Shown: piece by piece, positions 17,139 through 24,358 of the stretch
Numbering within the stretch: position 1 is the stretch's first letter
Layout: every line of letters begins with the position of its first letter
NCBI RefSeq assembly: GCF_001905905.1
Contig: NZ_LIVT01000001.1
Span: 1,191,178-1,255,177, forward strand
From: Streptomyces sp. CB02366
Lineage (GTDB): Bacteria > Actinomycetota > Actinomycetes > Streptomycetales > Streptomycetaceae
DNA length: 64,000 bases
Direction: 5' to 3'
Notes under the pieces: model-generated
What the model was told of the DNA's origin: nothing
The model's input: the letters and a program-made list of their open reading frames with translations, nothing else
Database searches by the model: none
Position numbers and translations under genes: made by a program

Positions 17139-17244
17139 ATGAGTTGCAGCAGAAGCCCCTACGTAGCCATTCGGCCGTGGAGGCGGAGGAAGTAAGGCCG
17201 GCTGGAACACCTGAAGATCTCCTCGGTAGTGATCGGGGTGCCGC

Positions 17245-17402
17245 GTGCGGACCGATGGACATGTTCGCCTGATCCGACCCCAGGCCGCGCAGACTTGGAA
17301 CGAGTGCGCCCGCTCAGCCGTCCGGCCCGAGCCGGCTCCTGCGGTCAGCGAGGACGGCGTCACCGGGTTCCTCGTCTCGCTCGACCGCATCATCCTGCAA
17401 CC
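17245..17402 (+). pseudogene. 3' remnant of an XRE-TPR regulator gene (copy 2)
   Basis: Same fragment as at 10134-10291, with one base difference upstream of the aligned WNECARSAVRPE segment. It has no start and no DNA-binding domain. Confidence 0.7.
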
Positions 17403-17458
17403 CGCCTGTCCCCTCAGCACACCTTCCGGAGACGCGTGCCCCACCCGTACGCCCTACC

Positions 17459-17583
17459 GCCCGCCTGGGCCGCAACGACAACCGTCTCGTCCTCTCCACC
17501 GACGACTGCGCCACCCACGAACCCCTCGGAAGCGCGCGGCCCGCTCGCGGCGTGCGCACCGACTGGAACCACGTCCCCCGAGA
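17459..17583 (+). pseudogene. Internal fragment of the wHTH/zinc-ribbon-like gene (copy 2)
   Basis: Identical to the fragment at 10348-10472; it translates to ARLGRNDNRLVLSTDDCAT and matches the middle of the intact gene at 20215-21423. Confidence 0.7.
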
Positions 17584-17584
17584 G

Positions 17585-17756
17585 GCAGAACCCCGCCTCT
17601 TACGCCGAAGCCGGACCGACCAAACTGCCAGCGGGCAGAATGACACCGACTGCACCATGCTCTTGACCGCTTCGTAACGGAAGACCAGATATGCCGGTTT
17701 CTCAAGAAGTAAGTAAAAACCGCCACCCCGCCCCCTAAACCCGCAGGTCACGAACT
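17585..17756 (+). promoter_or_regulatory. CRISPR leader of array 2
   Basis: Identical to the leader at 10474-10645, including the CGGTTT/AAACCG symmetric element about 35-60 bp before the first repeat. Confidence 0.8.
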
Positions 17757-18577
17757 GTGGTCCCCGCGCACGCGGGGGTGGTCCCTTGCTGCGGGTGTAG
17801 CCGGTGCGGTCCTCCTCGTGGTCCCCGCGCACGCGGGGGTGGTCCCGTGCTGCTGCTCCTGGTCGTGGCCGTCGTCCTGTGGTCCCCGCGCACGCGGGGG
17901 TGGTCCCTGCCGCAGATTGGGGCATGAGGTGACGGACCGGTGGTCCCCACGCACGCGGGGGTGGTCCCTGGTCTCGGCTGCGGTCGGCATGTGGACCCGC
18001 GTGGTCCCCGCGCACGCGGGGGTGGTCCCCTGGCGGGGGCCTGGTCGAAGCTCGAAGCGGCGTGGTCCCCGCGCACGCGGGGGTGGTCCCCGGCCGCTGC
18101 TCCACCACCGGGAGACCTGCTCCGTGGTCCCCGCGCACGCGGGGGTGGTCCTTTTCTCAGGTGGGCGCGGGGCTGAGGTTCTGCGTGGTCCCCGCGCACG
18201 CGGGGGTGGTCCCCATGAAGCGCCTCACCGGTGGTGACCCCATCGAGTGGTCCCCGCGCACGCGGGGGTGGTCCCTGATGACGGCCCCGGCGGCGTACCA
18301 CCGCCCCGTGGTCCCCGCGCACGCGGGGGTGGTCCCCAAGCCGCGAGGTCGCGTCGGAGCCGATGTTCGTGGTCCCCGCGCACGCGGGGGTGGTCCCCGG
18401 GACCGCGTCCTGGCGGCCGTCGCCGCCGGGTGGTCCCCGCGCACGCGGGGGTGGTCCCTCGATAAGTTTCGCGGAGATGACCGGGACGAGGTGGTCCCCG
18501 CGCACGCGGGGGTGGTCCCGGGTCGAGGAGCGCGGGCGGCTGCTCCTCGGCGTGGTCCCCGCGCACGCGGGGGTGGT
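17757..18577 (+). CRISPR. CRISPR array 2, type I-E-like, 14 repeats / 13 spacers
   Basis: Repeats start at 17757, 17818, 17879, 17940, 18001, 18062, 18124, 18185, 18247, 18308, 18369, 18430, 18491 and 18552. Spacing is 61 bp except for two 62-bp steps. The repeat equals that of array 1; the fourth (17940) has A for G in the stem (CCCCACG). The last repeat keeps only its first 26 nt and then runs directly into a broken XRE-TPR reading frame at 18578. Position 29 is C in 12 and T in 1 of 13 units. No cas genes are adjacent. Confidence 0.97.
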
Positions 18578-18637
18578 GAGGACGGCGTCACCGAGGTCCG
18601 CGCATCGCTTGATCGCATCATCCTGCAACCCGTCTGA
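18578..18637 (+). pseudogene. C-terminal remnant of an XRE-TPR regulator gene after array 2
   Basis: The frame EDGVTEVRASLDRIILQPV then TGA starts exactly where the last CRISPR repeat loses identity. It matches the sequence within the leader blocks (EDGVTGFLVSLDRIILQPA). In an intact locus it would be the end of a regulator gene 27 bp upstream of the reductase start, with GGAGA as the next ribosome site. Array 2 thus occupies the body of that gene. Confidence 0.7.
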
Positions 18638-18664
18638 CCCCTCAGCACACCTTCTGGAGACAGC

Positions 18665-19363
18665 ATGCCCCACCCATACGTCCTGCTGTCCGCAGCCGTC
18701 TCGATCGACGGCCACCTCGACACCCGTCCTGGGGAGGCCCGGCTCCTGCTCTCCAACAAAGAGGACTTCGACCGGGTCGACTCCGTACGAGCCGGTGTCG
18801 ACGCCATCCTCGTGGGAGCCGGAACTCTCCGTGCCGATAACCCCCGCCTCCTCGTCAACTCTGAGAAGCGCAGGGCCGCCCGGATCGCAGCCGGTAAGCC
18901 GGAGTACCCCCTCAAGGTCACCATCACCGGCACTGGCGATCTTGACCCCGACTGGAAGTTCTGGCATCACGGCGGGGGCAAGCTCGTGCTGGCCGTCGGC
19001 GACACGGCCGCGACGAAGGCCCGCTCGAACCTCGGCAATCTCGCCTCCGTTCAGAGCATCCCTGCCGAGAACACGTGGCCCGCCGCTCTCGATCTCCTCG
19101 GTGACGTGGACGCCGTCGAGCGGCTCATGGTCGAGGGCGGCGGCACCCTCCACACACAACTCCTCGGATCGGGGCTCGCCGATGAACTCCACCTCGTCAT
19201 CGCCCCGCTGCTGGTCGGCCAACCGGACGCGGTACGCATGTTCGGCCCAGCCGACTACCCCGGCGGCCCCACCTCCCGGCTCCGGCTCATGGAGGCTCGG
19301 CAGATCGGCGACGTGGTACTTCTGAGATACGCGCCCAAGGACACCTCCACGGAGCCCCAATGA
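18665..19363 (+). CDS. RibD C-terminal / dihydrofolate-reductase-family reductase
   Basis: The 232-residue protein starts at ATG 18665 with GGAGA upstream. The fold signatures of the RibD reductase family are present: PYVLLSAAVSIDGHLD at the N-terminus, VDAILVGAGTLRADNPRLL (about 37-56, NADPH/substrate loop) and RLMVEGGGTLHTQLLG (about 155-170), then DELHLVIAPLLVG. In riboflavin synthesis this domain reduces the ribosyl side chain of the deaminated pyrimidine. The next gene is a separate deaminase with an ATGA overlap, so the pair recreates a split RibD. A housekeeping role is not certain, since the pair lies in a CRISPR island and may act in a specialised pyrimidine or pterin pathway. Confidence 0.8.
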   Translation: MPHPYVLLSAAVSIDGHLDTRPGEARLLLSNKEDFDRVDSVRAGVDAILVGAGTLRADNPRLLVNSEKRRAARIAAGKPEYPLKVTITGTGDLDPDWKFWHHGGGKLVLAVGDTAATKARSNLGNLASVQSIPAENTWPAALDLLGDVDAVERLMVEGGGTLHTQLLGSGLADELHLVIAPLLVGQPDAVRMFGPADYPGGPTSRLRLMEARQIGDVVLLRYAPKDTSTEPQ

Positions 19364-19851
19364 GCCCCACTCCTTCGGCCGGCGCCCCTGGTGCAGGCCG
19401 CACGCCCAACGCCGCAGACCGGAAGTGGCTCGCGCTCGCATGCGAGCTGGCTGCCCTCTGCACACCCTCCACAACCGCCTTCAGCGTGGGAGCGGTCATC
19501 GTCGCTGCAGACGGAACCGAACTGGCCCGCGGCTACTCCCGCGAGAGCGACCCCCACGACCACGCCGAGGAGGCCGCCCTCGCCAAGCTCTCCGCCGCCG
19601 ATACCCCGCTCACCACCGCCACGATCTACAGTTCCCTGGAGCCCTGCTCCCAGCGCGCATCCCGTCCTCGCCCCTGCGCCCAACTCATCAAGGACGCCGG
19701 GCTGCACCGCATCGTCACCGCCTGGAGCGAGCCCGACACCTTCGTCGCGGGCGCGGAAGGCAGTGCGATCCTCGAAGCCGCCGGAGCAACGGTCCTCGCA
19801 CTGCCCGAGTACGCGACCGCCGCGCAGGCCCCCAACCGTCACCTCCTCTGA
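19360..19851 (+). CDS. Cytidine/deoxycytidylate deaminase-family protein (RibD-N-like)
   Basis: This 163-residue zinc deaminase starts at the ATG overlapping the reductase stop (ATGA). The zinc site reads HAEEAAL (His and catalytic Glu, about residues 68-70) and EPCSQRASRPRPC (the two Cys ligands, about 90-102). The spacing between the two Cys is longer than the usual PCxxC, with an Arg-rich insert as in RibD-type deaminases. RibD deaminase converts the diamino-pyrimidinone riboside to its uracil form. Coupling to the reductase gene supports a two-protein RibD equivalent. A hairpin immediately follows the stop. Confidence 0.8.
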   Translation: MSPTPSAGAPGAGRTPNAADRKWLALACELAALCTPSTTAFSVGAVIVAADGTELARGYSRESDPHDHAEEAALAKLSAADTPLTTATIYSSLEPCSQRASRPRPCAQLIKDAGLHRIVTAWSEPDTFVAGAEGSAILEAAGATVLALPEYATAAQAPNRHLL

Positions 19852-19854
19852 CAG

Positions 19855-19874
19855 CCCGGAACTCGAGCTCCGGG
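19855..19874 (+). terminator. Hairpin after the reductase-deaminase pair
   Basis: CCCGGAACTC and GAGCTCCGGG are complementary except for one A/C mismatch and form a stem immediately after the deaminase stop. It is a plausible terminator without a U-tract. Confidence 0.45.
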
Positions 19875-20214
19875 GACCGAGACCCGAGACCCGTTCTTCG
19901 GGGTGGGACCGGATCACTCGTTCGGAGTACGGGAATGGGGGCTGCGGCCCGAAGCTCGGGGCCCGGGATCCAGGCGTCGGGATACGAGCCCCGAGACCCG
20001 AGCGCCTTCTTTAACCGGTAGGGAAATAAGGGGGGTTAAGGAAAACCTCCCACCCTCCCCACCCCGTCACGGCCAGCAAGTATGACTAATGGTGACGGCT
20101 TGCGGCACAGCGTGACGACTGTCTACGGTGCGAGAACTAAACGACCCCGACACGGTGTTGCAACCACCGGGCCAGGGTCTCACCGCAAGATCGTTCACCT
20201 AGAAAGCCGATCCC
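19875..20214. other. Intergenic region before the wHTH gene
   Basis: The first half is rich in CCGAGACCCGAG-like and CGGGATC-like short repeats. The second half (20010-20190) is relatively AT-rich (GGGGGGTTAAGGAAAAC, AACTAAACGACC) and probably contains the promoter of the next gene. I see no gene. Confidence 0.35.
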
Positions 20215-21423
20215 GTGGCTACTCAGCACCTTAGCTCCGCCCCGCCCGCTCCAGCAGCCCCCCACGCCTGCCCGATGGCCAAACCCGGCTATGGCAAACG
20301 CTCTGCTCCGGGCCAACAACCCCGCTCGCGAGACGATTTCTCTCTGCTTCCGACCCGCGAGCGGTACGTGGCCGGGTTCATCGACCACCTCCCCGAAGGT
20401 GCGGCGATGAGCGTGAAGCAGTTAGCCAAGCAACTGCCCCTGTACGGACAGCAGGCGATCGGAACCTCCCTGTCCGTCCTGTCCGTCGCAGGCCACTTGC
20501 GCCGCGTACGGTGCCCGGTCGGAGACGGGGAGCAAGTCCGCTGGGTCTACCGCACGTTCTGGTCCCGCACCGCGCGCGACAACGAGTGGTGGAACACCTA
20601 CCTCGCCACCGAGACCGTCGTACAGGCGATCGCCCCGGCCGGGCCGGAAACCCCCCGCTCCGACACGCCACCTCCACCGGGGGCCCCGACAGTGGAGACG
20701 CCGACACGACGGGCAACCGCCGAGGAGCCCCCGCAGGCACCCTCACAGTCGGACGACGCACGTGCGGAAGGGGCCCCGGAACCCACCGCCGCACCCCAGC
20801 AACACACCCCGTTCCCGACCTCCTACACCCACCAGCCCCAGCCCGCCGAACAAGGCCCGCCCCCAAGGGCCATGGCGACCGCAACCCCCGTCACCCCGGT
20901 GCCCGCCTCTCCCGCCCCTGGTGAAGTCCCGACGGCACTCCGCGCAACCACCGGGCCCCAGCACTCCCCCGCCTACCTGGCGTTGGCCCGCCTGGGCCGC
21001 GACGACCACCGCCTCGCCCTCTCCGCCCACGACTGCACCACCCTCGAACCCCTCGCAACCGCATGGCTCGCACGCGGCGTCAGCGTCGACTACCTCACCA
21101 GCGCCCTCACCGCAGGACTCCCCGCACAGGTCGACTCCCCCGCCGGCCTCCTCCGCCGCCGCCTCACCGACAAAATCCCACCCCAACTCCCTACGGCGGG
21201 AACCATGTCACCGGCCTCCAAAGCCCCCGCACCCGCCCGCCGCATCCTCATCGAATGCACGACATGCGGCCGCCCCGGCCCGGCGGAAGCGCTCCCGGAC
21301 GGCCTCTGCCGCCCCTGCCACCACACCCACACCGGGACCAGCGAAAGCATTCCCGCCCCCGCCGAAATCACCGCCGTCAAAGCCCACATGGCCAACCTCC
21401 GCACCCTCCTCAAGCCCGTGTGA
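20215..21423 (+). CDS. Winged-helix protein with a C-terminal zinc-ribbon-like domain
   Basis: This is a ~402-residue protein. Residues ~38-125 look like a winged-helix domain (RERYVAGFIDHLPEGAAMSVKQLAKQ, GTSLSVLSVAGHLRRVRC, VRWVYRTFWSR). A long Pro/Ala-rich linker (about 140-255) follows. Then a helical segment, YLALARLGRDDHRLALSAHD, and a CxxC...CxxC zinc-ribbon-like end (CTTCGRPG, CRPCHHTH, about 342-370). Genes of this kind occur in Streptomyces accessory islands, often labelled as MarR-like or hypothetical. GTG 20215 lacks a ribosome site and ATG 20275 is an alternative start. A fragment of this gene is embedded in both 534-bp leader blocks, and array 3 begins 250 bp downstream. Confidence 0.65.
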   Translation: MATQHLSSAPPAPAAPHACPMAKPGYGKRSAPGQQPRSRDDFSLLPTRERYVAGFIDHLPEGAAMSVKQLAKQLPLYGQQAIGTSLSVLSVAGHLRRVRCPVGDGEQVRWVYRTFWSRTARDNEWWNTYLATETVVQAIAPAGPETPRSDTPPPPGAPTVETPTRRATAEEPPQAPSQSDDARAEGAPEPTAAPQQHTPFPTSYTHQPQPAEQGPPPRAMATATPVTPVPASPAPGEVPTALRATTGPQHSPAYLALARLGRDDHRLALSAHDCTTLEPLATAWLARGVSVDYLTSALTAGLPAQVDSPAGLLRRRLTDKIPPQLPTAGTMSPASKAPAPARRILIECTTCGRPGPAEALPDGLCRPCHHTHTGTSESIPAPAEITAVKAHMANLRTLLKPV

Positions 21424-21510
21424 CTCGCAACCAGCAGACCAACCCATCCGCCGCACCCTGGGGGCAGGGAAGGCGCCCACAACCCACCTCCAGGACCACG
21501 CTTAAGGGGT

Positions 21511-21673
21511 GCGGAGCCCCGCTTCTTACGCCGAAGCCAGACCGACAGCAGGCAGAATGACACCGGCTGCATCGCACTCGTGACCGTTCCGCAACAAAGG
21601 GGCAGCTATGTCGGTTTCTCAAGAAGTAAGTAAAAACCGCCTCCCCGCCGCCTAAACCCGCAGGTCACGAACT
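21511..21673 (+). promoter_or_regulatory. CRISPR leader of array 3
   Basis: This aligns with the leaders of arrays 1 and 2 from CTTACGCCGAAGCC onward. The last ~75 bp are nearly the same (TTTCTCAAGAAGTAAGTAAA, then CGCAGGTCACGAACTG before repeat 1). Upstream of it the sequence is the intact wHTH gene rather than the mosaic block. Confidence 0.8.
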
Positions 21674-22555
21674 GTGGTCCCCGCGCGTGCGGGGGTGGTC
21701 CCCTGTACCGCAACCTGGTCAAGTTCCAGCAGGAGTGGTCCCCGCGCGTGCGGGGGTGGTCCCGACCGCGACCGCAGCCGGCCCTTTCGGCTCCCGTGGT
21801 CCCCGCGCGTGCGGGGGTGGTCCCCATTTGGGTCGCGAGCTGCACTTGATTCTGGGGTGGTCCCCGCGCGTGCGGGGGTGGTCCCTCTGTCAACCCTTTC
21901 CCTAGGTTGTCCGGGGTGTGGTCCCCGCGCGTGCGGGGGTGGTCCTCAAAGAGATGGCCTTGCCATCGCAGTGATGGCGTGGTCCCCGCGCGTGCGGGGG
22001 TGGTCCTGGAGCAGCTCCCCACCACCCGCGCCGTACAGGGTGGTCCCCGCGCGTGCGGGGGTGGTCCCAGGGCGCGGATCTCGTCGTCGCTGAGGTCGTC
22101 GTGGTCCCCGCGCGTGCGGGGGTGGTCCCCGCCCGAACTTGGTCCCGGCCGGGGTGGTCTTGTGGTCCCCGCGCGTGCGGGGGTGGTCCCCCCTCGAACC
22201 AGGTTTACGGCGTCGCCCCGGCGTGGTCCCCGCGCGTGCGGGGGTGGTCCCCGGCCGGGCCCCTTACCCGGCTCGGCCCACTCGTGGTCCCCGCGCGTGC
22301 GGGGGTGGTCCCTTTGGTACTCAAGTTTTCCGGGGTTGCCACGCGTGGTCCCCGCGCGTGCGGGGGTGGTCCCGTTTCTGGTAACGGGAGTTCCGGGGCA
22401 CCGTTGTGGTCCCCGCGCGTGCGGGGATGGTCCAGCCTCCCGCCGAGCCGCGGTCCAGGCGGAGGCTGGGGTCCCTGCGCGTGCGGGGGGGTCCTGGTCA
22501 TTCCTCCTCACGCTCGCCATGCGCGGGTGGTCCCCGCGCACGCGGGGTCGGCCCC
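21674..22555 (+). CRISPR. CRISPR array 3, type I-E-like, about 15 repeats
   Basis: Repeats run at 61-bp steps from 21674 to 22406 (13 units), followed by two degenerate ones near 22467 and 22527. The repeat differs from arrays 1 and 2 only in the hairpin loop region, CGCGCGTGCG in place of CGCGCACGCG. Repeat 13 has one stem change and unit 14 is shortened. Unit 15 has lost its 3' end but carries the CAC form of arrays 1 and 2. Decay at the distal end agrees with a leader on the left. Position 29 is C in 10 and T in 2 of the first 12 units. No cas genes follow. Confidence 0.96.
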
Positions 22556-22674
22556 AACACGGACTCCCGACCCGGCCCGCCCGTCCCCCACCCAGCGGAC
22601 TACGCCGCAGGTACCGGTACGCCCCCGCCCCCGGCCCGATACGCCCGCCCACACCCCCAACTAGCGTCACCCGC

Positions 22675-23295
22675 ATGCGAATCGGACTGCTCGGCACCGG
22701 AAATGTCGCCCGCACCCTGGCCCACCGCTGGCGCGCCGCAGGGCACGACGTCCTCCTCGGATCGCGCCGTCCACGGGAGCGGGGCGGCCTCGGTCTGGCG
22801 GTCGCGGGGCTGGACGAGACCGCCGCCCACGCGGAAGTCCTCGTCAACGCCACCCCCGGCGGCGTCTCTCTGGACCTGCTCCGCTCCATCGGGGCGCCCG
22901 CGCTGGCCGGCACGCTGCTGATCGATGTCGGGGTCGGCCTCTCTGACGACTTCAGCACCCTCACCCATCCCAACAACAGCCTGGGCGAACTGATCCAGGA
23001 GGCATTCCCGCTCACCCCCGTCGTCAAGACGCTCTGCACCATGGACGCGACCACGATGGTCGCGCCGGGCGACCTCACCGAGCCGGGCACCGTCTTCCTC
23101 TCCGGCGACGACCCCGAGGCCAAGGCCACCACCGGAAAGCTGCTCACCGACCTCGGCTGGCCGGTCTCCTCCCAGCTGGACATCGGCGGCATCACGACCG
23201 CGCGCGGGCAGGAGCACTTCGCGTTCCTGTTCATGGGGATCGCGGGCGGGGTGGGCTCCCACACCTTCAACGTCAAGGTGGTCACCCGCCCGTAA
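22675..23295 (+). CDS. NADPH-dependent F420 reductase-like oxidoreductase
   Basis: This is a 206-residue protein from ATG 22675. It has an N-terminal Rossmann dinucleotide site GLLGTGNVARTLAHRW (about 4-19), with LGSRRP as the NADP 2'-phosphate-binding loop. Then come VLVNATPGGVS and TLLIDVGVGL, a VKTLCTMDATTM segment, and the family's FLSGDDPEAKATTGKLL. Such proteins reduce coenzyme F420 with NADPH or act on related substrates; small Streptomyces members are usually of unknown substrate. It is the first core-like gene after array 3 and converges with the Uma2 gene, 12 bp apart. Confidence 0.8.
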   Translation: MRIGLLGTGNVARTLAHRWRAAGHDVLLGSRRPRERGGLGLAVAGLDETAAHAEVLVNATPGGVSLDLLRSIGAPALAGTLLIDVGVGLSDDFSTLTHPNNSLGELIQEAFPLTPVVKTLCTMDATTMVAPGDLTEPGTVFLSGDDPEAKATTGKLLTDLGWPVSSQLDIGGITTARGQEHFAFLFMGIAGGVGSHTFNVKVVTRP

Positions 23296-23307
23296 CCGCA
23301 CCACGTC

Positions 23308-23919
23308 TCAGGCGGGTGCCGGGAACTCCCCCGTCAGCAGCTCGACGTCGAACGGGGAGGGCACCGTCAGCGGCTTGCCGAACGGCACCGCGTCCGTGTG
23401 CTTGTAGGTGCCGTCCTCGTTCGGCTCGGAGAACAGGGTGGCCATCGGCCCCCGGGTGTCGAACCGATCGATCAACAGGTACATCGGAATGCTCGCGCGG
23501 GCGTAGGCGCGGTACTTCTTGGTCCGGTCCTCCCGGGCGTTGCCGCGCGACGTGATCTCGACGACGAGCAGCGCCTCCGAGGCATCCATCGGGTCGCTGG
23601 TCTCCGGATCGGCGGCGGCGATCAGCTCGGTGGGCATGACGACCAGGTCGGGGACGTACAGCTTGCCGAGGGGCGCGATGTGGATTCCCAGGGTCTGGTA
23701 GATCCCCAGCCCCTCAGGAAGGCCCCGATAGAGGCGGCGCTGCACCGCTTCGGCGATGCCGTTGTGGTGTGCGTGCGGCGGCGGTACCAAAACGATCTGC
23801 CCCTCGTCGATCTCGGCGCGCCATCCCTCGGGCACGTCCAGTTCACGCCATGTCTGCAGGAGGTAGTCCCACGCGCGCCCATCCGATGCCTGGCCGTTCT
23901 CGACAAACGCTGCGGTCAT
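23308..23919 (-). CDS. Uma2 family endonuclease (DUF820)
   Basis: This is a 203-residue protein from ATG 23919 with AAGGGA upstream. The DUF820/Uma2 core is clear: VLVPPPHAHHNGIAEAVQRRL, KLYVPDLVVMPTE and ALLVVEITSRGN, then DRTKKYRAYARASIPMYLLID. In PD-(D/E)xK nucleases the PD, the E of VEI and the following polar residue form the metal site. The family is greatly expanded in streptomycetes and cyanobacteria, with no defined cellular substrate. An earlier start would add a low-complexity extension and was rejected. Confidence 0.85.
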   Translation of the reverse strand: MTAAFVENGQASDGRAWDYLLQTWRELDVPEGWRAEIDEGQIVLVPPPHAHHNGIAEAVQRRLYRGLPEGLGIYQTLGIHIAPLGKLYVPDLVVMPTELIAAADPETSDPMDASEALLVVEITSRGNAREDRTKKYRAYARASIPMYLLIDRFDTRGPMATLFSEPNEDGTYKHTDAVPFGKPLTVPSPFDVELLTGEFPAPA

Positions 23920-24358
23920 CGCGGGTCCCTTCTTCCGTGGCCTTGCCGAGCAGGCTAGATCCGGGGGGTCACGGCCGCCGGCCGTTCTCCCCCAGCGTCC
24001 CACGGACGGGTGGCCCCACGCAGGCAGCACGCCCCGGGGCGCATCTCGGGGCCCTGCTCCCCGCCGCTCTCGAACCGGGCGGTGGAGGGGAAACCGGCGA
24101 CTCCGACGACCCGCCCCTCCGCCCCGCCCCTCAAGCCTCGGCGACGGTCCGGTCCCGCCCGTCCGCACCCGTACACCGAGGCTCCGAGCCGCACCCGTAC
24201 GCCCAGGCCCCCGGCCGCACCCGTACGCCGAGGGCCCCGGGCCGCCGCCGAGCGGCCGGAGCAGTCCCCGTACGGCCCCCGGCTTCACGTATGAGTGTCC
24301 GACCCTCCGGTCATACTGGCCGTGGAGACGCGAAAGCGACGGAAGCGGAGGCGGGAGC
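23920..24358. other. Intergenic region between divergent genes
   Basis: This holds the divergent promoters of the Uma2 gene and the SpoIIE-phosphatase gene, which I cannot place precisely. Three tandem ~26-bp units containing CCGCACCCGTAC lie at about 24162-24236. No gene is visible. Confidence 0.35.
24162..24236. repeat. Three tandem ~26-bp units
   Basis: The motif CCGCACCCGTACRCC followed by SAGG recurs at about 26-bp steps, with small differences between units, in the intergenic region. Confidence 0.55.

Larger units (their letters stand above)
17223..17756 (+). repeat. 534-bp duplicated block, copy 2 (before CRISPR array 2)
   Basis: This is collinear with 10112-10645 at an offset of 7111 bp, with one visible base difference. 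It begins 85 bp after the solo IS remnant and ends at the first repeat of array 2. Bases from 17350 to ~17455 also resemble the sequence just after array 2 (18578-18683), so array 2 is flanked by imperfect direct repeats. Confidence 0.95.

Noticed and set aside
17735..19474. A 579-codon minus-strand frame crossing array 2 and the reductase gene
   Set aside because: It reads through CRISPR repeats and antisense to a well-supported reductase gene. The repeated DHPRVRGDH-type peptide is only the translated CRISPR repeat.
10646..22555. Self-targeting spacers within the window
   Set aside because: I compared spacers only by eye and found no convincing match. A proper search of all 45 or so spacers against the genome would be needed to claim presence or absence.
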